In this document: in pieces, positions 31,456 to 41,470 of the stretch
Layout of the letters: every line of letters starts with the position of its first letter
Numbering within the stretch: position 1 is the stretch's first letter
Assembly: GCA_003216465.1 (NCBI GenBank)
Contig: QCIU01000002.1
Location: 124,001 to 188,000 of the forward strand
Direction: 5' to 3'
Origin: Prochlorococcus sp. AG-402-N10
GTDB lineage: Bacteria; Cyanobacteriota; Cyanobacteriia; PCC-6307; Cyanobiaceae
DNA length: 64,000 nucleotides
Made by a program: the position numbers and the translations under genes
The notes under the pieces: model-generated
Database searches by the model: none
The model's input: the letters and a program-made list of their open reading frames with translations, nothing else
What the model was told of the DNA's origin: nothing

Positions 31456-32283
31456 TTGACTGATTTTTTAGTGGCAGCATTACAAATTACAAGTACTTCT
31501 AATGTTGAAGCAAACTTTGCTGAAGCTGAGGAACAAATTGAATTAGCCTCTAGAAGGGGAGCTGAATTAATTGGATTGCCAGAGAATTTCGCATTTTTAG
31601 GTGAAGATAATGAAAAACTTAGATTAGCCTCTGAACTATCAACTAAGTGCAATAATTTCCTAAAAACGATGTCACAGAGATATCAAGTTTTTCTTTTAGG
31701 CGGAGGATATCCAGTTCCTGCAGGGGATAATAGTCATACCTTAAATAGATCTGCTCTTTTTGGAAGAGATGGACAGATTTTGGCAAAGTATGACAAGATT
31801 CATCTATTTGATGTTGATTTGCCAGATGGGAACTTATATAAAGAATCTTCAACTATTGTATCTGGGCATAAACATCCTCCTGTTATTGATATACCGGGCC
31901 TATGCAAAATAGGGTTGTCTATTTGTTACGATGTGAGATTTCCTGAACTCTACAGACACCTATCTTCGAATGGAGCAGAACTTATAATGATTCCTGCTGC
32001 ATTTACAGCATTTACTGGAAAAGATCATTGGCAAATTTTACTGCAAGCAAGAGCAATAGAAAATACAGCATATGTAGTCGCACCTGCTCAAACGGGATTT
32101 CATTATGGGAGAAGACAAAGTCATGGACATGCAATGGTTATAGATCCCTGGGGAACAGTTTTATCTGATGCTGGGAAAACCCAGGGAGCGGCGATTGCTC
32201 CTGCTGATAAAGAAAGAGTAAAAAAGATTAGAGAGCAGATGCCAAGCTTAAAGCATAGAAAAAATAAACTTTTCCCGAACTAA
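31456..32283 (+). CDS. carbon-nitrogen hydrolase (nitrilase superfamily)
   Basis: This 275-residue enzyme has the nitrilase catalytic triad: Glu in LPENFAF near residue 41, Lys in YDKIHLFD near 115, and Cys in LSICYDVRFPELYR near 156. The sequence is closest to the Nit1/NIT2 type, which includes deaminated-glutathione amidase and omega-amidase. The exact substrate cannot be read from sequence. The start is TTG with AGGAG at 31444-31448. Its stop overlaps the ATG of the amidase gene by one base (TAATG), so translation is probably coupled. Confidence 0.87.
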   Translation: MTDFLVAALQITSTSNVEANFAEAEEQIELASRRGAELIGLPENFAFLGEDNEKLRLASELSTKCNNFLKTMSQRYQVFLLGGGYPVPAGDNSHTLNRSALFGRDGQILAKYDKIHLFDVDLPDGNLYKESSTIVSGHKHPPVIDIPGLCKIGLSICYDVRFPELYRHLSSNGAELIMIPAAFTAFTGKDHWQILLQARAIENTAYVVAPAQTGFHYGRRQSHGHAMVIDPWGTVLSDAGKTQGAAIAPADKERVKKIREQMPSLKHRKNKLFPN

Positions 32284-33371
32284 TGTCTAAGTTCTTTTTT
32301 AGAAATCTTTTTCGTTGCTTATCAATATTTTTACTTTTTATTTCAAATATTTCACCAGCGAGATCATCCAGTGCACTAGCAGCATGGGCCTTGAATTCTA
32401 ATGGGGTTTTAGAATTAAGAACAAAATCAAATTCTAAATTAAAGGCATATTTTCAAAAAGGAGGAGATAAATATGGGGATAGATTTTGGATAGATTTCCC
32501 TGGGGAACTGAAAAATCCTAGAACTATAAAGGGTAATGGCCTAATAAAAGAAATTAGATTAGGAAAGCCAATTAAAGGTAAAACTAGATTGGTTGTGGAA
32601 TTTTCTGAAAATAATAAATTAAAACCTCTTAATTGGAGATTGGTTGGTGTAGATCAAAATAGATGGAAAATAAAATTATTTTCTTTATCAAGAAATTCAT
32701 TTAAAACAATTGGTGAAGGTATTGTTAACAAAACATATAAAAAATATAAACGAAATAAAAAAACTATAAATTCACAAGAAAGAAATTATGATTTTCTTAA
32801 GTTGCCGGATATTAAGAGAGATAAGTTTTATGTTGTTATCGATCCTGGGCATGGCGGCTTAGATCCAGGAGCTATTGGGATTGGTGGAATAAGAGAATCT
32901 GAAGTAGTACTGGACGTTTCTAAAAGAGTCAAAAAGTTACTATCTGAAAAAGGTGTACAGGTAAAATTGACACGAAATAATGAAGTTAACTTGGATTTAC
33001 GACCAAGAGTTGCCATAGCTAATAGAAGTAATGCTGATATTTTTGTAAGCATTCATGCAAATGCTTCAAGAGGTAAAAAAAGAGATATTAACGGATTAGA
33101 AACTTTTTATTACTCTGGATGGAGAGGAAGACTTTTAGCAAAAAAAATTCAAAAAAATATTCTTAAGGTTTCACCTGGCAGCCCAGATAGAGGGGTAAGA
33201 CAAGGTAGATATTTCGTTATCAAAAATACTAGAATGCCAGCTGTATTAGTAGAAATAGGTTTTTTAACAGGGAGATTAGATGCTAGAAGAATAGAAAAAT
33301 CAATTCATCGCAAAAGATTATCTTATGCAATCGCAAAAGGAATACTTGAATATCTTTCTAAAATAGGATGA
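32283..33371 (+). CDS. amiC: N-acetylmuramoyl-L-alanine amidase (AmiC type)
   Basis: The 362-residue exported protein has an N-terminal signal segment (residues ~8-28, ending near ARSSSA), an AMIN-like beta domain (~30-150) that binds cell wall, and a C-terminal amidase_3 catalytic domain. Zinc ligands lie in DPGHGGLDPGAIG (His), IRESEVVLDVSKR (Glu) and SIHANA (His). A final catalytic Glu is in LVEIGFLTG. It splits peptide stems from glycan, as in daughter-cell separation. The next gene, murI, overlaps its end by four bases (ATGA). Confidence 0.93.
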   Translation: MSKFFFRNLFRCLSIFLLFISNISPARSSSALAAWALNSNGVLELRTKSNSKLKAYFQKGGDKYGDRFWIDFPGELKNPRTIKGNGLIKEIRLGKPIKGKTRLVVEFSENNKLKPLNWRLVGVDQNRWKIKLFSLSRNSFKTIGEGIVNKTYKKYKRNKKTINSQERNYDFLKLPDIKRDKFYVVIDPGHGGLDPGAIGIGGIRESEVVLDVSKRVKKLLSEKGVQVKLTRNNEVNLDLRPRVAIANRSNADIFVSIHANASRGKKRDINGLETFYYSGWRGRLLAKKIQKNILKVSPGSPDRGVRQGRYFVIKNTRMPAVLVEIGFLTGRLDARRIEKSIHRKRLSYAIAKGILEYLSKIG

Positions 33372-34162
33372 AACTTAAGATAGGGATTTTTGATAGTGGT
33401 ATTGGAGGGTTTACGGTTCTTAAATCTTTACTAAAAACACGTAATGATGTTGAGGTCTTTTATCTGGCAGATACCAAGAGAGTTCCATTCGGTAATAAAA
33501 GTTTTGATGAGATAAGATCTATTGCTATTGAAATTTGTAATTGGTTTGGAGATAAGAACTTGGATGCATTACTAATAGCATGTAATACTACAAATGCATG
33601 TGCATTAGATATTGTAGAAAATAAGCTAAAAATTCCTTGTTTCGATTTAATTAACTCAGTTTCGGAAATAATAACAAAAAAAAATATTGGTGTTTTGGCA
33701 ACTCCCTTAACTATAAAATCATCATATTATAAAAAAATAATTGAATTTAAAATTAAAAATATAAAAGTATTTCAGCAAGAATGTCCCGAGTTTGTATCAG
33801 AGATAGAAAAAATTAATATCAACCTAAACAAATTAAATTATCTTTCAAATTTATATCTGAATCCCTTAATAAAAGAAAATGTTGAAGAAATAATTTTGGG
33901 ATGTAGTCATTATCCTTTAATTTTTAATATTTTAAAAAATAAAATTAATCCTAAAGTAAAAATTATTGATCCATCAACTGCTTTAATAAATAAATTCAAT
34001 AATTCTTTTCTGATTCCAAAAACTGGTTGCAGCGAGGGCATTTCTTACTCTAATACAGAGTTCTTTGTTACAGCAAAAAATATGGAGTTTTCTAAAAAAG
34101 TTAAATATTGGTTGGAAATTCATAAAGAAATTAGGTTAGTTAACCTCCGAAGCAATGATTGA
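33368..34162 (+). CDS. murI: glutamate racemase
   Basis: This 264-residue protein makes D-glutamate for peptidoglycan. The two catalytic Cys are in ACNTTNAC near residue 75 and LGCSHYP near residue 178. The start shows IGIFDSGIGGFTVLKSL, the family opening, with Asp-Ser for substrate binding. It overlaps amiC by 4 bp, so two wall enzymes are translationally coupled. The polyprenyl synthase gene follows closely; its product could feed quinone or lipid-carrier synthesis. Confidence 0.95.
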   Translation: MKLKIGIFDSGIGGFTVLKSLLKTRNDVEVFYLADTKRVPFGNKSFDEIRSIAIEICNWFGDKNLDALLIACNTTNACALDIVENKLKIPCFDLINSVSEIITKKNIGVLATPLTIKSSYYKKIIEFKIKNIKVFQQECPEFVSEIEKININLNKLNYLSNLYLNPLIKENVEEIILGCSHYPLIFNILKNKINPKVKIIDPSTALINKFNNSFLIPKTGCSEGISYSNTEFFVTAKNMEFSKKVKYWLEIHKEIRLVNLRSND

Positions 34163-34189
34163 TTCTTTAGTATGTATGAGAGGTTAATT

Positions 34190-35161
34190 ATGAATACAGT
34201 AACAGAACTTCTACAACCAGTTGAAAATGATCTAGATGATCTTATTCTCGAACTGAAAAATTTGATAGGTGCTGGCCATCCAATACTCCAAGCTGCAGCG
34301 GAGCACTTATTCAGTGCCGGAGGAAAGCGGCTAAGACCAGGAATTGTTTTGCTAATTTCTAAAGCTATTTCTCCTAGCTTTACTTTGACAACTAAACATA
34401 AAAGACTTGCTGAAATTACTGAAATGATTCATACAGCATCTTTAGTTCATGATGATGTTGTAGATGAAGCATCAATAAGAAGGGGTGTTGATACCGTTCA
34501 CAGTAGATTTAATACTAGAGTCGCTGTTCTTGCAGGTGATTTCCTATTTGCCCAGGCAAGTTGGCATTTAGCTAACCTGGATAATGTAAAAGTAGTTAAA
34601 TTACTCAGTAGAGTAATAATGGATTTAGCAGAAGGAGAGATAAAGCAAAATTTGAATAGATTTGATTCTGGACAAACATTTTCTAAATATATAAATAAAA
34701 GTTATTGCAAAACTGCTTCACTAATAGCAAATAGCACTAAGGCAGCTGGAGTGTTGAGTAATTTAAATGATGAAAAACTTCAAAAGTTATATGAATTCGG
34801 AAAGAATATTGGATTAGCTTTTCAAGTGGTTGATGATATTCTTGATTTTACTGGTAACGATAAACAATTAGGAAAACCAGCAGTAAGTGATCTTGCTAGT
34901 GGTTATCTCACAGCGCCCGTATTGTATGCTTTAGAAGAGAATGAAAATTTGTCTGTTTTAATAAATAGAGAACTTGTAGAACAAGAAGATTTAAATAATG
35001 CACTGAATATAATTATGAACTCTAAAGCTATAAATCGTTCTAGAAAATTAGCTGAAGATTTTGCATGTCTATCTAAAGAAGCAATATTATGGCTTCCTGA
35101 CTCAGAATATAAGAGAGCTCTTTTAGCATTGCCAGAATTTGTACTTAGTCGTCTTTATTAG
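34190..35161 (+). CDS. sds: long-chain trans-polyprenyl (solanesyl-type) diphosphate synthase
   Basis: The ATG at 34190 is preferred to one at 34172 because a GAGAGG ribosome site lies just upstream (34178-34183). It gives 323 residues. The first Asp-rich motif is LVHDDVVDEA and the second VVDDILDFTG; LFSAGGKRLRPG precedes them. The enzyme elongates isoprenoid diphosphates for the plastoquinone side chain. The residues just before the first DDxxD motif (SLVH) are small, which fits long-chain products. An inverted repeat follows the gene. Confidence 0.88.
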   Translation: MNTVTELLQPVENDLDDLILELKNLIGAGHPILQAAAEHLFSAGGKRLRPGIVLLISKAISPSFTLTTKHKRLAEITEMIHTASLVHDDVVDEASIRRGVDTVHSRFNTRVAVLAGDFLFAQASWHLANLDNVKVVKLLSRVIMDLAEGEIKQNLNRFDSGQTFSKYINKSYCKTASLIANSTKAAGVLSNLNDEKLQKLYEFGKNIGLAFQVVDDILDFTGNDKQLGKPAVSDLASGYLTAPVLYALEENENLSVLINRELVEQEDLNNALNIIMNSKAINRSRKLAEDFACLSKEAILWLPDSEYKRALLALPEFVLSRLY

Positions 35162-35189
35162 ATTTATTAAAATAAATTTTTGTAGTTAA

Positions 35190-35226
35190 AAATACATTAT
35201 ATTTTTTTGAAAATTATAATGTATTT
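35190..35226. repeat. 12-bp perfect inverted repeat over the acs promoter
   Basis: AAATACATTATA at 35190-35201 is exactly complementary to TATAATGTATTT at 35215-35226, with a 13-nt T-rich loop. The right arm contains the TATAAT at 35215-35220. It could be an operator for acs, a terminator for the upstream synthase gene, or both. Confidence 0.6.
35215..35220 (+). promoter_or_regulatory. -10 element of acs
   Basis: A perfect TATAAT lies 36 bp before the acs ATG, in the right arm of the inverted repeat. TTGAAA at 35207-35212 is too close to serve as its -35 element. Confidence 0.45.
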
Positions 35227-35256
35227 GATCAAATAAAATGCGACCAGATTCATCTA

Positions 35257-37239
35257 ATGACATTAGAAAAGAAACATGCAATCAACAATATTCTTGAAGA
35301 GAAAAGACTCTTTCCACCTTCAAAAGAATTTTCAGGAAAATCAAATATAAAAAGTTTTGAGGAATTACAAAGTTTAAAAAAACAATCTTTAGAGAACCCA
35401 ATAAAATTCTGGGAATCTTTTGCGAATAAGGAAATTGATTGGTTTGAGCCATTTCAGACCGTTTTAGATAGAGCTAAAGCTCCTTTTTTTAAATGGTTTA
35501 AGGAAGGTAAGTTAAATATCTCTTATAACTGCTTAGATAGACATATCAAAAAAGGCATGGGTAATAAAACAGCGCTTATATGGGAAGGTGAACCCGGGGA
35601 TAATAGGAAATATACTTATCAAGAACTTCTCGATGAAGTATGCAAAGCTGCGAATGCTTTGAAATCTTTAGGAATTAAAAGAGGTGATTTGGTATGTATT
35701 TATATGCCAATGATCCCTGAGGCGATGATTTCAATGCTTGCTTGTGCAAGAATTGGAGCTCCTCATTCAGTTGTTTTTGGAGGTTTCTCTTCAGAAGCTT
35801 TAAAAGATAGATTAATAGACGGTAATGTTAAGTTCGTTATTACTGCTGATGGTGGGTTTAGAAAAGATAAGGTAATCGAACTTAAAAAAGCCGTTGATTT
35901 GGCAATTGAAAGTGGGGCAAATAAAACTGTTGAAAAAGTTGTTGTTGTTCAAAGAACTAAAAAAGATATCTTAATCGTGAAAAATAGAGATTTTTGGTGG
36001 CATGAATTATTAAAAGATCAAAAAGATTGGTGTGAACCTGAAATTATGAATAGCGAAGATAGATTATTTGTCTTGTATACTTCTGGGTCCACTGGTAAAC
36101 CAAAGGGAGTTGTTCATACTACTGCTGGTTATAATCTGTGGTCTCATTTAACATTTAAGTGGATTTTTGACATAAAAGATGATGATATCTATTGGTGTAC
36201 AGCAGATGTTGGTTGGATAACTGGTCATAGTTATATAGTCTATGGACCATTATCAAATGGAGCAACAACACTTATGTTTGAGGGAGTTCCAAGAGCATCT
36301 AATTTAGGAGCTTTTTGGGAAGTTGTCCAAAAATATAAAGTTACAATTTTCTATACAGCACCTACAGCGATAAGATCATTCATGAAATCTGGACGTGAAA
36401 TTCCTGATAAATATGATTTAAGATCTTTGAGACTTTTGGGAACAGTTGGCGAGCCAATTAATCCAGAAGCGTGGATGTGGTACAAAGATGTAATAGGTAA
36501 TAATAAGTGCCCGATAGTAGATACATGGTGGCAAACTGAAACTGGTGGTGTGATGATTAGCCCCTTACCTGGAGCTGTTGCTACAAAGCCAGGTTCAGCA
36601 ACATTCTCTTTGCCAGGAATTGAGGTTGAAATTGTAGATAAAAATGGAGAAAAGGTAGCTAAAAATGAGGGAGGATATTTGATTATTAAAAAACCTTGGC
36701 CTGGAATGATGCGTACAATCCATGGGGACTCTCAACGATACTTAGAGAGTTATTGGGAATATATTTCTTTTAAAGGCGAAAAAAATGTTTATTTTGCTGG
36801 AGATGGAGCTCGTATTGATAATGATGGATATATTTGGATTATGGGAAGGGTCGATGATGTAATCAGTGTTTCAGGACATCGTTTGGGAACTATGGAAATA
36901 GAATCTGCATTAGTAAGTCATAAATCAGTTGCCGAAGCTGCTGTTGTAGGAAGAAAAGATGATTTAAAAGGTGAGGCTATAGTTGCATTTATATCACTAG
37001 AGAAAGATATAAATAGTTCTTCAGAATTAGTTGAGGAGTTAAAGAAACATGTAATTAATGAAATTGGAATTATTGCTAAACCAGAAAAAATAATAATTTC
37101 AGATTCTCTTCCAAAGACTCGCAGCGGAAAAATAATGAGAAGAATTTTGAGATCTTTGGCACAAGGGGAAAAAATAACTGGAGATATAAGTACCCTTGAG
37201 GATAGTTCTGTCTTAGAAAAATTAAAGGAAGTCTCTTAA
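35257..37239 (+). CDS. acs: acetyl-CoA synthetase
   Basis: The 660-residue AMP-forming ligase activates acetate. The P-loop-like motif [14 protein letters not shown] is near residue 275, the WWQTETGG motif near 424, and [20 protein letters not shown] near 545. The acetylation-site Lys lies in [14 protein letters not shown] near the C-terminus. It ends 2 bp before the convergent DUF1350 stop. Acetate use by Prochlorococcus would be heterotrophic salvage. A probable promoter and inverted repeat lie directly upstream, so it may be controlled apart from the preceding genes. Confidence 0.96.
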   Translation: MTLEKKHAINNILEEKRLFPPSKEFSGKSNIKSFEELQSLKKQSLENPIKFWESFANKEIDWFEPFQTVLDRAKAPFFKWFKEGKLNISYNCLDRHIKKGMGNKTALIWEGEPGDNRKYTYQELLDEVCKAANALKSLGIKRGDLVCIYMPMIPEAMISMLACARIGAPHSVVFGGFSSEALKDRLIDGNVKFVITADGGFRKDKVIELKKAVDLAIESGANKTVEKVVVVQRTKKDILIVKNRDFWWHELLKDQKDWCEPEIMNSEDRLFVLYTSGSTGKPKGVVHTTAGYNLWSHLTFKWIFDIKDDDIYWCTADVGWITGHSYIVYGPLSNGATTLMFEGVPRASNLGAFWEVVQKYKVTIFYTAPTAIRSFMKSGREIPDKYDLRSLRLLGTVGEPINPEAWMWYKDVIGNNKCPIVDTWWQTETGGVMISPLPGAVATKPGSATFSLPGIEVEIVDKNGEKVAKNEGGYLIIKKPWPGMMRTIHGDSQRYLESYWEYISFKGEKNVYFAGDGARIDNDGYIWIMGRVDDVISVSGHRLGTMEIESALVSHKSVAEAAVVGRKDDLKGEAIVAFISLEKDINSSSELVEELKKHVINEIGIIAKPEKIIISDSLPKTRSGKIMRRILRSLAQGEKITGDISTLEDSSVLEKLKEVS

Positions 37240-37241
37240 AT

Positions 37242-37958
37242 TTATTTGTCAATCAAATTAGATATTTGTTTGATGGTATATCTTTTATAATCATCATCCG
37301 CCCAATCACCTAAGAAATTTTCTCTTAGTCCTGCGCTAGCAATAATAGTGTGAGTTCCCTTAAGCTTTATTCCTTTGGAGTTGTCTTCTTTTCTTGCTCT
37401 AAGACAAGTCAGTAACTTATCTGTTTGATCTAATTCATCAGAGTTAAATTTTATTAGAAAATTATTTTTTTGATAATAAGTTTTTTCAATTATTCCATAT
37501 GTTCTTTCAGGACTTGGACTGAATTCACTATTGAACTCTAATTTTTGAGAAATCTTTTTTAAAAATGGAATAGATCTGTTTGCACTAAAGTTGTTAAAAC
37601 TTATTGATATAAATTTTTCACAATTCCTACCTCCATCTGGAGAAATCAAGTGAAGTTTACAGCCAAGACTATGCCCAATTCTTATTGAAGGAATTGATTT
37701 ACCTATTCTCTTTAATAATGATCTTTTGCAATTTTTAAAATCTTTCCAAGCTCTTGTTGCTAGTTCTTGGTGATCAAATTTAGGAGTGTACTTATATGCA
37801 TGAACTGCATAGTTTTTATCTATTAAGCTTTCGATAAACCTTTTATAAGTTAAATCTGGTTTAGATGCTAGGTAGCTTCCTCCAATAAATTCTATAATTT
37901 TTTTTGGATTTGAAGGCCAATAACAGTAATTATTAAAGTGGTATTTAGTAAAAGTCAT
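37242..37958 (-). CDS. DUF1350 protein, alpha/beta-hydrolase-like
   Basis: This 238-residue protein fits DUF1350, found in cyanobacteria and plastids. The segment EFIGGSYLASKPDLTYKRFIESL near residue 24 is typical. GHSLGCKLHL near residue 95 copies the nucleophile elbow of alpha/beta-hydrolases. Whether the full catalytic triad exists is uncertain; a late His (LKGTHTIIAS) could complete it. No signal peptide. It stands alone between the convergent acs gene and the divergent exonuclease gene. Confidence 0.78.
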   Translation of the reverse strand: MTFTKYHFNNYCYWPSNPKKIIEFIGGSYLASKPDLTYKRFIESLIDKNYAVHAYKYTPKFDHQELATRAWKDFKNCKRSLLKRIGKSIPSIRIGHSLGCKLHLISPDGGRNCEKFISISFNNFSANRSIPFLKKISQKLEFNSEFSPSPERTYGIIEKTYYQKNNFLIKFNSDELDQTDKLLTCLRARKEDNSKGIKLKGTHTIIASAGLRENFLGDWADDDYKRYTIKQISNLIDK

Positions 37959-38092
37959 ATAATATTATTCAAAATTTATTAGGATATTATTAATAAATTT
38001 TTTAAACTCTTAATCTGATTTATTTAATTATTATTAATTTAAGAGAAAAAAATGTTAAATGCGTCAATATAAATTAACTACTTTTTTGATAA

Positions 38093-38902
38093 TTGGAATT
38101 ATCTAATAAAAAAGAATTAAATCAATTGGATTTTCTTAATAATGAAATTAAAAATAATGAACATGAAATAAGAAATACTTTAGATCAATCTATCTCAAAA
38201 TCTAAAGTTAAAAATCTAAAGAATATTGAAAAAATTTTAATTCTTGATACCGAAACTACTGGTTTAGACGAAAATAAAGATGAAATTATTGAGATAGGTT
38301 GTATTTTATTCCATGTATCTTCTAAGTCTGTCCTCTCGCAGATTTCTTTCTTATTCCCAGTAAATTCTAATGATGCTGAACATGTTAATGGGATATCTGT
38401 AGAAGTTAGTAATATTAAACAACCCTGGGAGGAAGCTTTGAATTTCTTTTTAAAACTTGTGGATTGTTCAGATTTGATTGTTGCCCATAATGTAGAGTTT
38501 GATAAAAAATGGTTTGGCAAAGGCAGATTACCCAAGCTTGAGAAGAAATGGGTTTGCAGTTTAGAGGATATTAATTGGTCATTTCAAAAAAATTTAAAAA
38601 ATAGGCCATCAGTTACTGATCTAGCATTGTCTTTTTCAATCCCAGTTTGGAGCTTACATCGAGCCTTATCTGATTGCTTTTATATTTCGGAGGTCTTCAA
38701 AAAATGTGAGAATTTAAAAGAACTTCTTATTAAAGCGACTGAACCAAGATTTTTATATAAAGCATTGGTAAATTATGAAGAAAGGTCATTAGCTAAGAAG
38801 GCAGGATTTCGCTGGAATAGTCCTGCAGAAGGCGCTTGGTCCAGAAAATTAACAGTTGAAGAAGCAAATAGTCTTGATTTTGAAGTACAAATATTAAATT
38901 AA
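38093..38902 (+). CDS. DEDDh 3'-5' exonuclease (DnaQ-like)
   Basis: The 269-residue product carries an exonuclease domain at residues ~45-210. Exo I is ILDTETTGLDENKDEIIEIG (Asp and Glu metal ligands), Exo II lies in VAHNVEFDKKWF, and Exo III in HRALSDCFY with the His-x4-Asp spacing of the DEDDh type. The N-terminal 40 residues are charged and helical. A C-terminal ~60-residue tail, with ARKAGFRWN-like AKKAGFRWN, resembles tails seen in other cyanobacterial DnaQ-like proteins. The start is TTG. It may serve repair or RNA turnover rather than being the replicative epsilon subunit. Confidence 0.82.
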   Translation: MELSNKKELNQLDFLNNEIKNNEHEIRNTLDQSISKSKVKNLKNIEKILILDTETTGLDENKDEIIEIGCILFHVSSKSVLSQISFLFPVNSNDAEHVNGISVEVSNIKQPWEEALNFFLKLVDCSDLIVAHNVEFDKKWFGKGRLPKLEKKWVCSLEDINWSFQKNLKNRPSVTDLALSFSIPVWSLHRALSDCFYISEVFKKCENLKELLIKATEPRFLYKALVNYEERSLAKKAGFRWNSPAEGAWSRKLTVEEANSLDFEVQILN

Positions 38903-38932
38903 TTTTCCAGCCTTTTAAAACTTGAAAAAAGT

Positions 38933-39358
38933 CTAGTGCATTTTACAGGGCATCCATTTTTCACCCATTTTATGTGATCCGACACATCCATATTTTGCTG
39001 CAGCTTTCTCAGCTGCCTCTTTTGTCTTATAAAGGCTTGGCATCATTATCTCTTTTTTAATATTTGAAATCTTCTCAGCGTGACTTTGATGATCATGCTT
39101 TTGTGAATTAGGAGAATATTCCCATAATCCCATAGTGGTTATTCCAGCAGAAATAATTCCCATGCCAACTACCGATAAATTAACTATTCCCATAGCAACA
39201 GCACCAAAAGAAAAAACACCCATTGGCACTACTCCAATACTTATAACACCCATGGGAACTACCCCTATAGAAACAATACCTAAGGGAGCAATGCCGAAGG
39301 CAATTTTTTTTGGTTTTGTTCCACAATGCTGACTGTCTTTATTGTTAGTTGTTCCCAA
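38933..39358 (-). CDS. glycine-led pentapeptide-repeat protein with DUF3721 domain
   Basis: The 141-residue protein has two parts. Residues 22-80 are twelve consecutive five-residue units of the form G-[IVA]-x-x-[hydrophobic], at Gly22, 27, 32, 37, 42, 47, 52, 57, (Ser62), 67, 72 and 77. Alternating units end in SI and PM, so a 10-residue period is also visible. The C-terminal 36 residues (MPSLYKTKEAAEKAAAKYG, then a Cys-Gly-His-Lys-Met-Gly-Trp-Met-Pro-Cys pattern) match what I recall of DUF3721, common in marine picocyanobacteria. A His-rich linker lies between. Function unknown; the repeat could form a beta-solenoid or a membrane-inserted structure. Confidence 0.72.
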   Translation of the reverse strand: MGTTNNKDSQHCGTKPKKIAFGIAPLGIVSIGVVPMGVISIGVVPMGVFSFGAVAMGIVNLSVVGMGIISAGITTMGLWEYSPNSQKHDHQSHAEKISNIKKEIMMPSLYKTKEAAEKAAAKYGCVGSHKMGEKWMPCKMH

Positions 39359-39456
39359 TATATTGTCTGAATGTTAAATTAAATTATGACATAAAGAATC
39401 CCAGCAAAATTTAATTTCTACTTAAATTAAAAAATCTTGAATTATTAATTAGAACT

Positions 39457-40746
39457 TTGAATAACTTTAAAAATCTTAGAGGAACAGTAGATCTTTTACC
39501 TGATCAATTAATAAAGTGGCAAAATGTTGAAAAAATAATAGTAGAACAACTTTTAAGGTCTTCAGTAAAGGAAATTAGGACTCCAATACTAGAAATGACT
39601 GAATTATTTTTGCGAGGTATTGGAGAAGGAACAGATGTTGTAAGCAAAGAGATGTATACATTTTTGGATAGAGGTGATAGGTCTTGCTCATTAAGACCTG
39701 AGGGCACTGCATCAGTTGCAAGAGCATTGATACAAAATGGAATATCAACTAAACCTTTTCAGAAACTTTGGTACATGGGACCAATGTTTAGATATGAGAG
39801 ACCTCAAGCAGGAAGGCAAAGGCAGTTTCATCAATTAGGCGTTGAATTTGTCGGTTACGAATCTTTTAGGAGTGATGTCGAAATTATTACTTTGGCTTGG
39901 GATATTTTGGAGAAATTAGGAATAAAAGAGCTAAATCTTGAAATTAATACCTTAGGGGATAACACTGACAGGTCGAACTTTCAAAAGGCATTTTTAAAAT
40001 GGTTAGAAGTTAATAAAAACTCTTTAGATTTAGATTCTCAAAAGAGAATAGAAAAGAATCCATTGAGAATTTTAGATACTAAAAATGTTCAAACAAAAAA
40101 AATACTTGAAGATGCACCTAGATTGGTTGACTTTTTGTCTGATAAAAGTCTCAAGAGATATTTAAATATTAAAGAACAATTAAAACTACTCAAAATACCT
40201 TATGTAGAAAATTTTCATTTAGTAAGAGGTTTGGATTATTACACACATACTGCATTTGAAATCACAAGTGGATCTCTTGGCTCTCAAGCTACAGTTTGCG
40301 GAGGAGGAAGATATGATAATTTGATTAGTCTAATGGGAGGAACAGAAACTCCAGCAATTGGATTTGCAATTGGATTAGAGAGACTCATCATATTATCTGG
40401 TAATAAGCTTGGAGAAAGTAGAGAAACAGATATTTATATAGTTAATAAAGGAATTCATGCTGAAAAATTGGCAATGGACTTATCTAGAAAACTAAGAAAT
40501 TATGATTTGATAGCAGAATTAGATCTAAGTGGAGCATCATTTTCAAAGCAATTTAAAAAAGCTAATAAATTAAAATCAAAAAGTATAATCGTTATTGGCG
40601 ATGATGAAGCATTTAAAAATCAATTTATAATTAGGCTTTTTAACAATGATAATTCAGAAAATAAAGAAGAAACTATATCAATTGAAGATAATATAAAATT
40701 AGAAAAGTGGGTAAAAAGTAATTTGCTTTTACATAAAAACCTTTAG
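39457..40746 (+). CDS. hisS: histidyl-tRNA synthetase
   Basis: The 429-residue class II synthetase shows [15 protein letters not shown] at the start, motif 2 [21 protein letters not shown] near residue 109, the histidine-binding [15 protein letters not shown] near 255, and [18 protein letters not shown] near 280. The C-terminal ~90 residues form the anticodon-binding domain. The start codon is TTG. Two small unknown genes follow at 4 and 14 bp and are probably on the same transcript. Confidence 0.96.
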   Translation: MNNFKNLRGTVDLLPDQLIKWQNVEKIIVEQLLRSSVKEIRTPILEMTELFLRGIGEGTDVVSKEMYTFLDRGDRSCSLRPEGTASVARALIQNGISTKPFQKLWYMGPMFRYERPQAGRQRQFHQLGVEFVGYESFRSDVEIITLAWDILEKLGIKELNLEINTLGDNTDRSNFQKAFLKWLEVNKNSLDLDSQKRIEKNPLRILDTKNVQTKKILEDAPRLVDFLSDKSLKRYLNIKEQLKLLKIPYVENFHLVRGLDYYTHTAFEITSGSLGSQATVCGGGRYDNLISLMGGTETPAIGFAIGLERLIILSGNKLGESRETDIYIVNKGIHAEKLAMDLSRKLRNYDLIAELDLSGASFSKQFKKANKLKSKSIIVIGDDEAFKNQFIIRLFNNDNSENKEETISIEDNIKLEKWVKSNLLLHKNL

Positions 40747-40750
40747 AATA

Positions 40751-41017
40751 TTGAAAATGATTTTATTAGTTTCTTTATTTTTCATGTTTTCATTTATATT
40801 TCTAAAATTTTATAAATATAAAAAAGCTTTTAAAAAAAATAAAGATATTAAATTTAATAAAAGTAACCTCTATAAATGGATGAATTTGACAAAAAAAGAA
40901 AGATTTGATTTGTCAAAAAATGAATCTAATTCGTACTTAAAAAAAAGGCAAACTTTATTAGAAGAAATTAGAAAAGAATATAAAATTATTTCTGAAAATG
41001 ATCAAAAAAGTTTATAG
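40751..41017 (+). CDS. small unknown protein with N-terminal membrane helix
   Basis: Not recognised. The 88-residue product begins with a hydrophobic helix (residues ~2-18, ILLVSLFFMFSFIF) followed by a very basic cytoplasmic-type tail rich in Lys. A YKWMNLTKKERFDLSKNES stretch looks amphipathic. The tight spacing after hisS (4 bp) and before the next gene supports a real gene. Codon use matches the AT-rich surroundings. Confidence 0.5.
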   Translation: MKMILLVSLFFMFSFIFLKFYKYKKAFKKNKDIKFNKSNLYKWMNLTKKERFDLSKNESNSYLKKRQTLLEEIRKEYKIISENDQKSL

Positions 41018-41031
41018 GCTTTTTAAAATTT

Positions 41032-41334
41032 GTGGAGAATTTCTGGACTTCTAATAAATCTATTAATGGATTAAGACATTTTGTTTTAGTAAATAAAGTT
41101 AATGAGCAAGATCAAATTAATTTTTTGATGGTTTCAGTTGTTGATGTAGAAATAAGTTTAAAAATCTCAAAGGATGAGTTGTTAAATAGTGAGAATTGGA
41201 ATGTAGGATGGTTAAATCTTCCAAAAAGTGAAGCAATCACTAAAGATTATCTAGATTACAAATTAAGTAATAATTCAAAAGAAGGCATTGAAAAAATATT
41301 TGTTAAAAATGATTCTTTATTTAACATCTGTTAA
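41032..41334 (+). CDS. small unknown soluble protein
   Basis: I do not recognise a family with confidence. The 100-residue product is hydrophilic, with beta-type stretches (LRHFVLVNKVN, INFLMVSVVDVEISLKIS) and a Trp-containing segment (WNVGWLNLP). The start is GTG, 14 bp after the preceding gene. It may be a picocyanobacterial conserved hypothetical. No motif indicates activity. Confidence 0.5.
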   Translation: MENFWTSNKSINGLRHFVLVNKVNEQDQINFLMVSVVDVEISLKISKDELLNSENWNVGWLNLPKSEAITKDYLDYKLSNNSKEGIEKIFVKNDSLFNIC

Positions 41335-41470
41335 TTTGAAATAAAATAATAAAGTCAAAAATACCTACAAAAACTATATTTTTAACAATCAAATAATTAT
41401 TTATAACTTTACTCCCCTTTCAAAGTATTGAAATAAGCGTTATCAAGGATTAATAATATTTACTTAATCA

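Noticed and set aside
39135-39332. Plus-strand frame opposite the glycine-repeat gene
   Set aside because: Its Pro/Thr/Ile repeats are the reverse reading of the real repeat on the minus strand.
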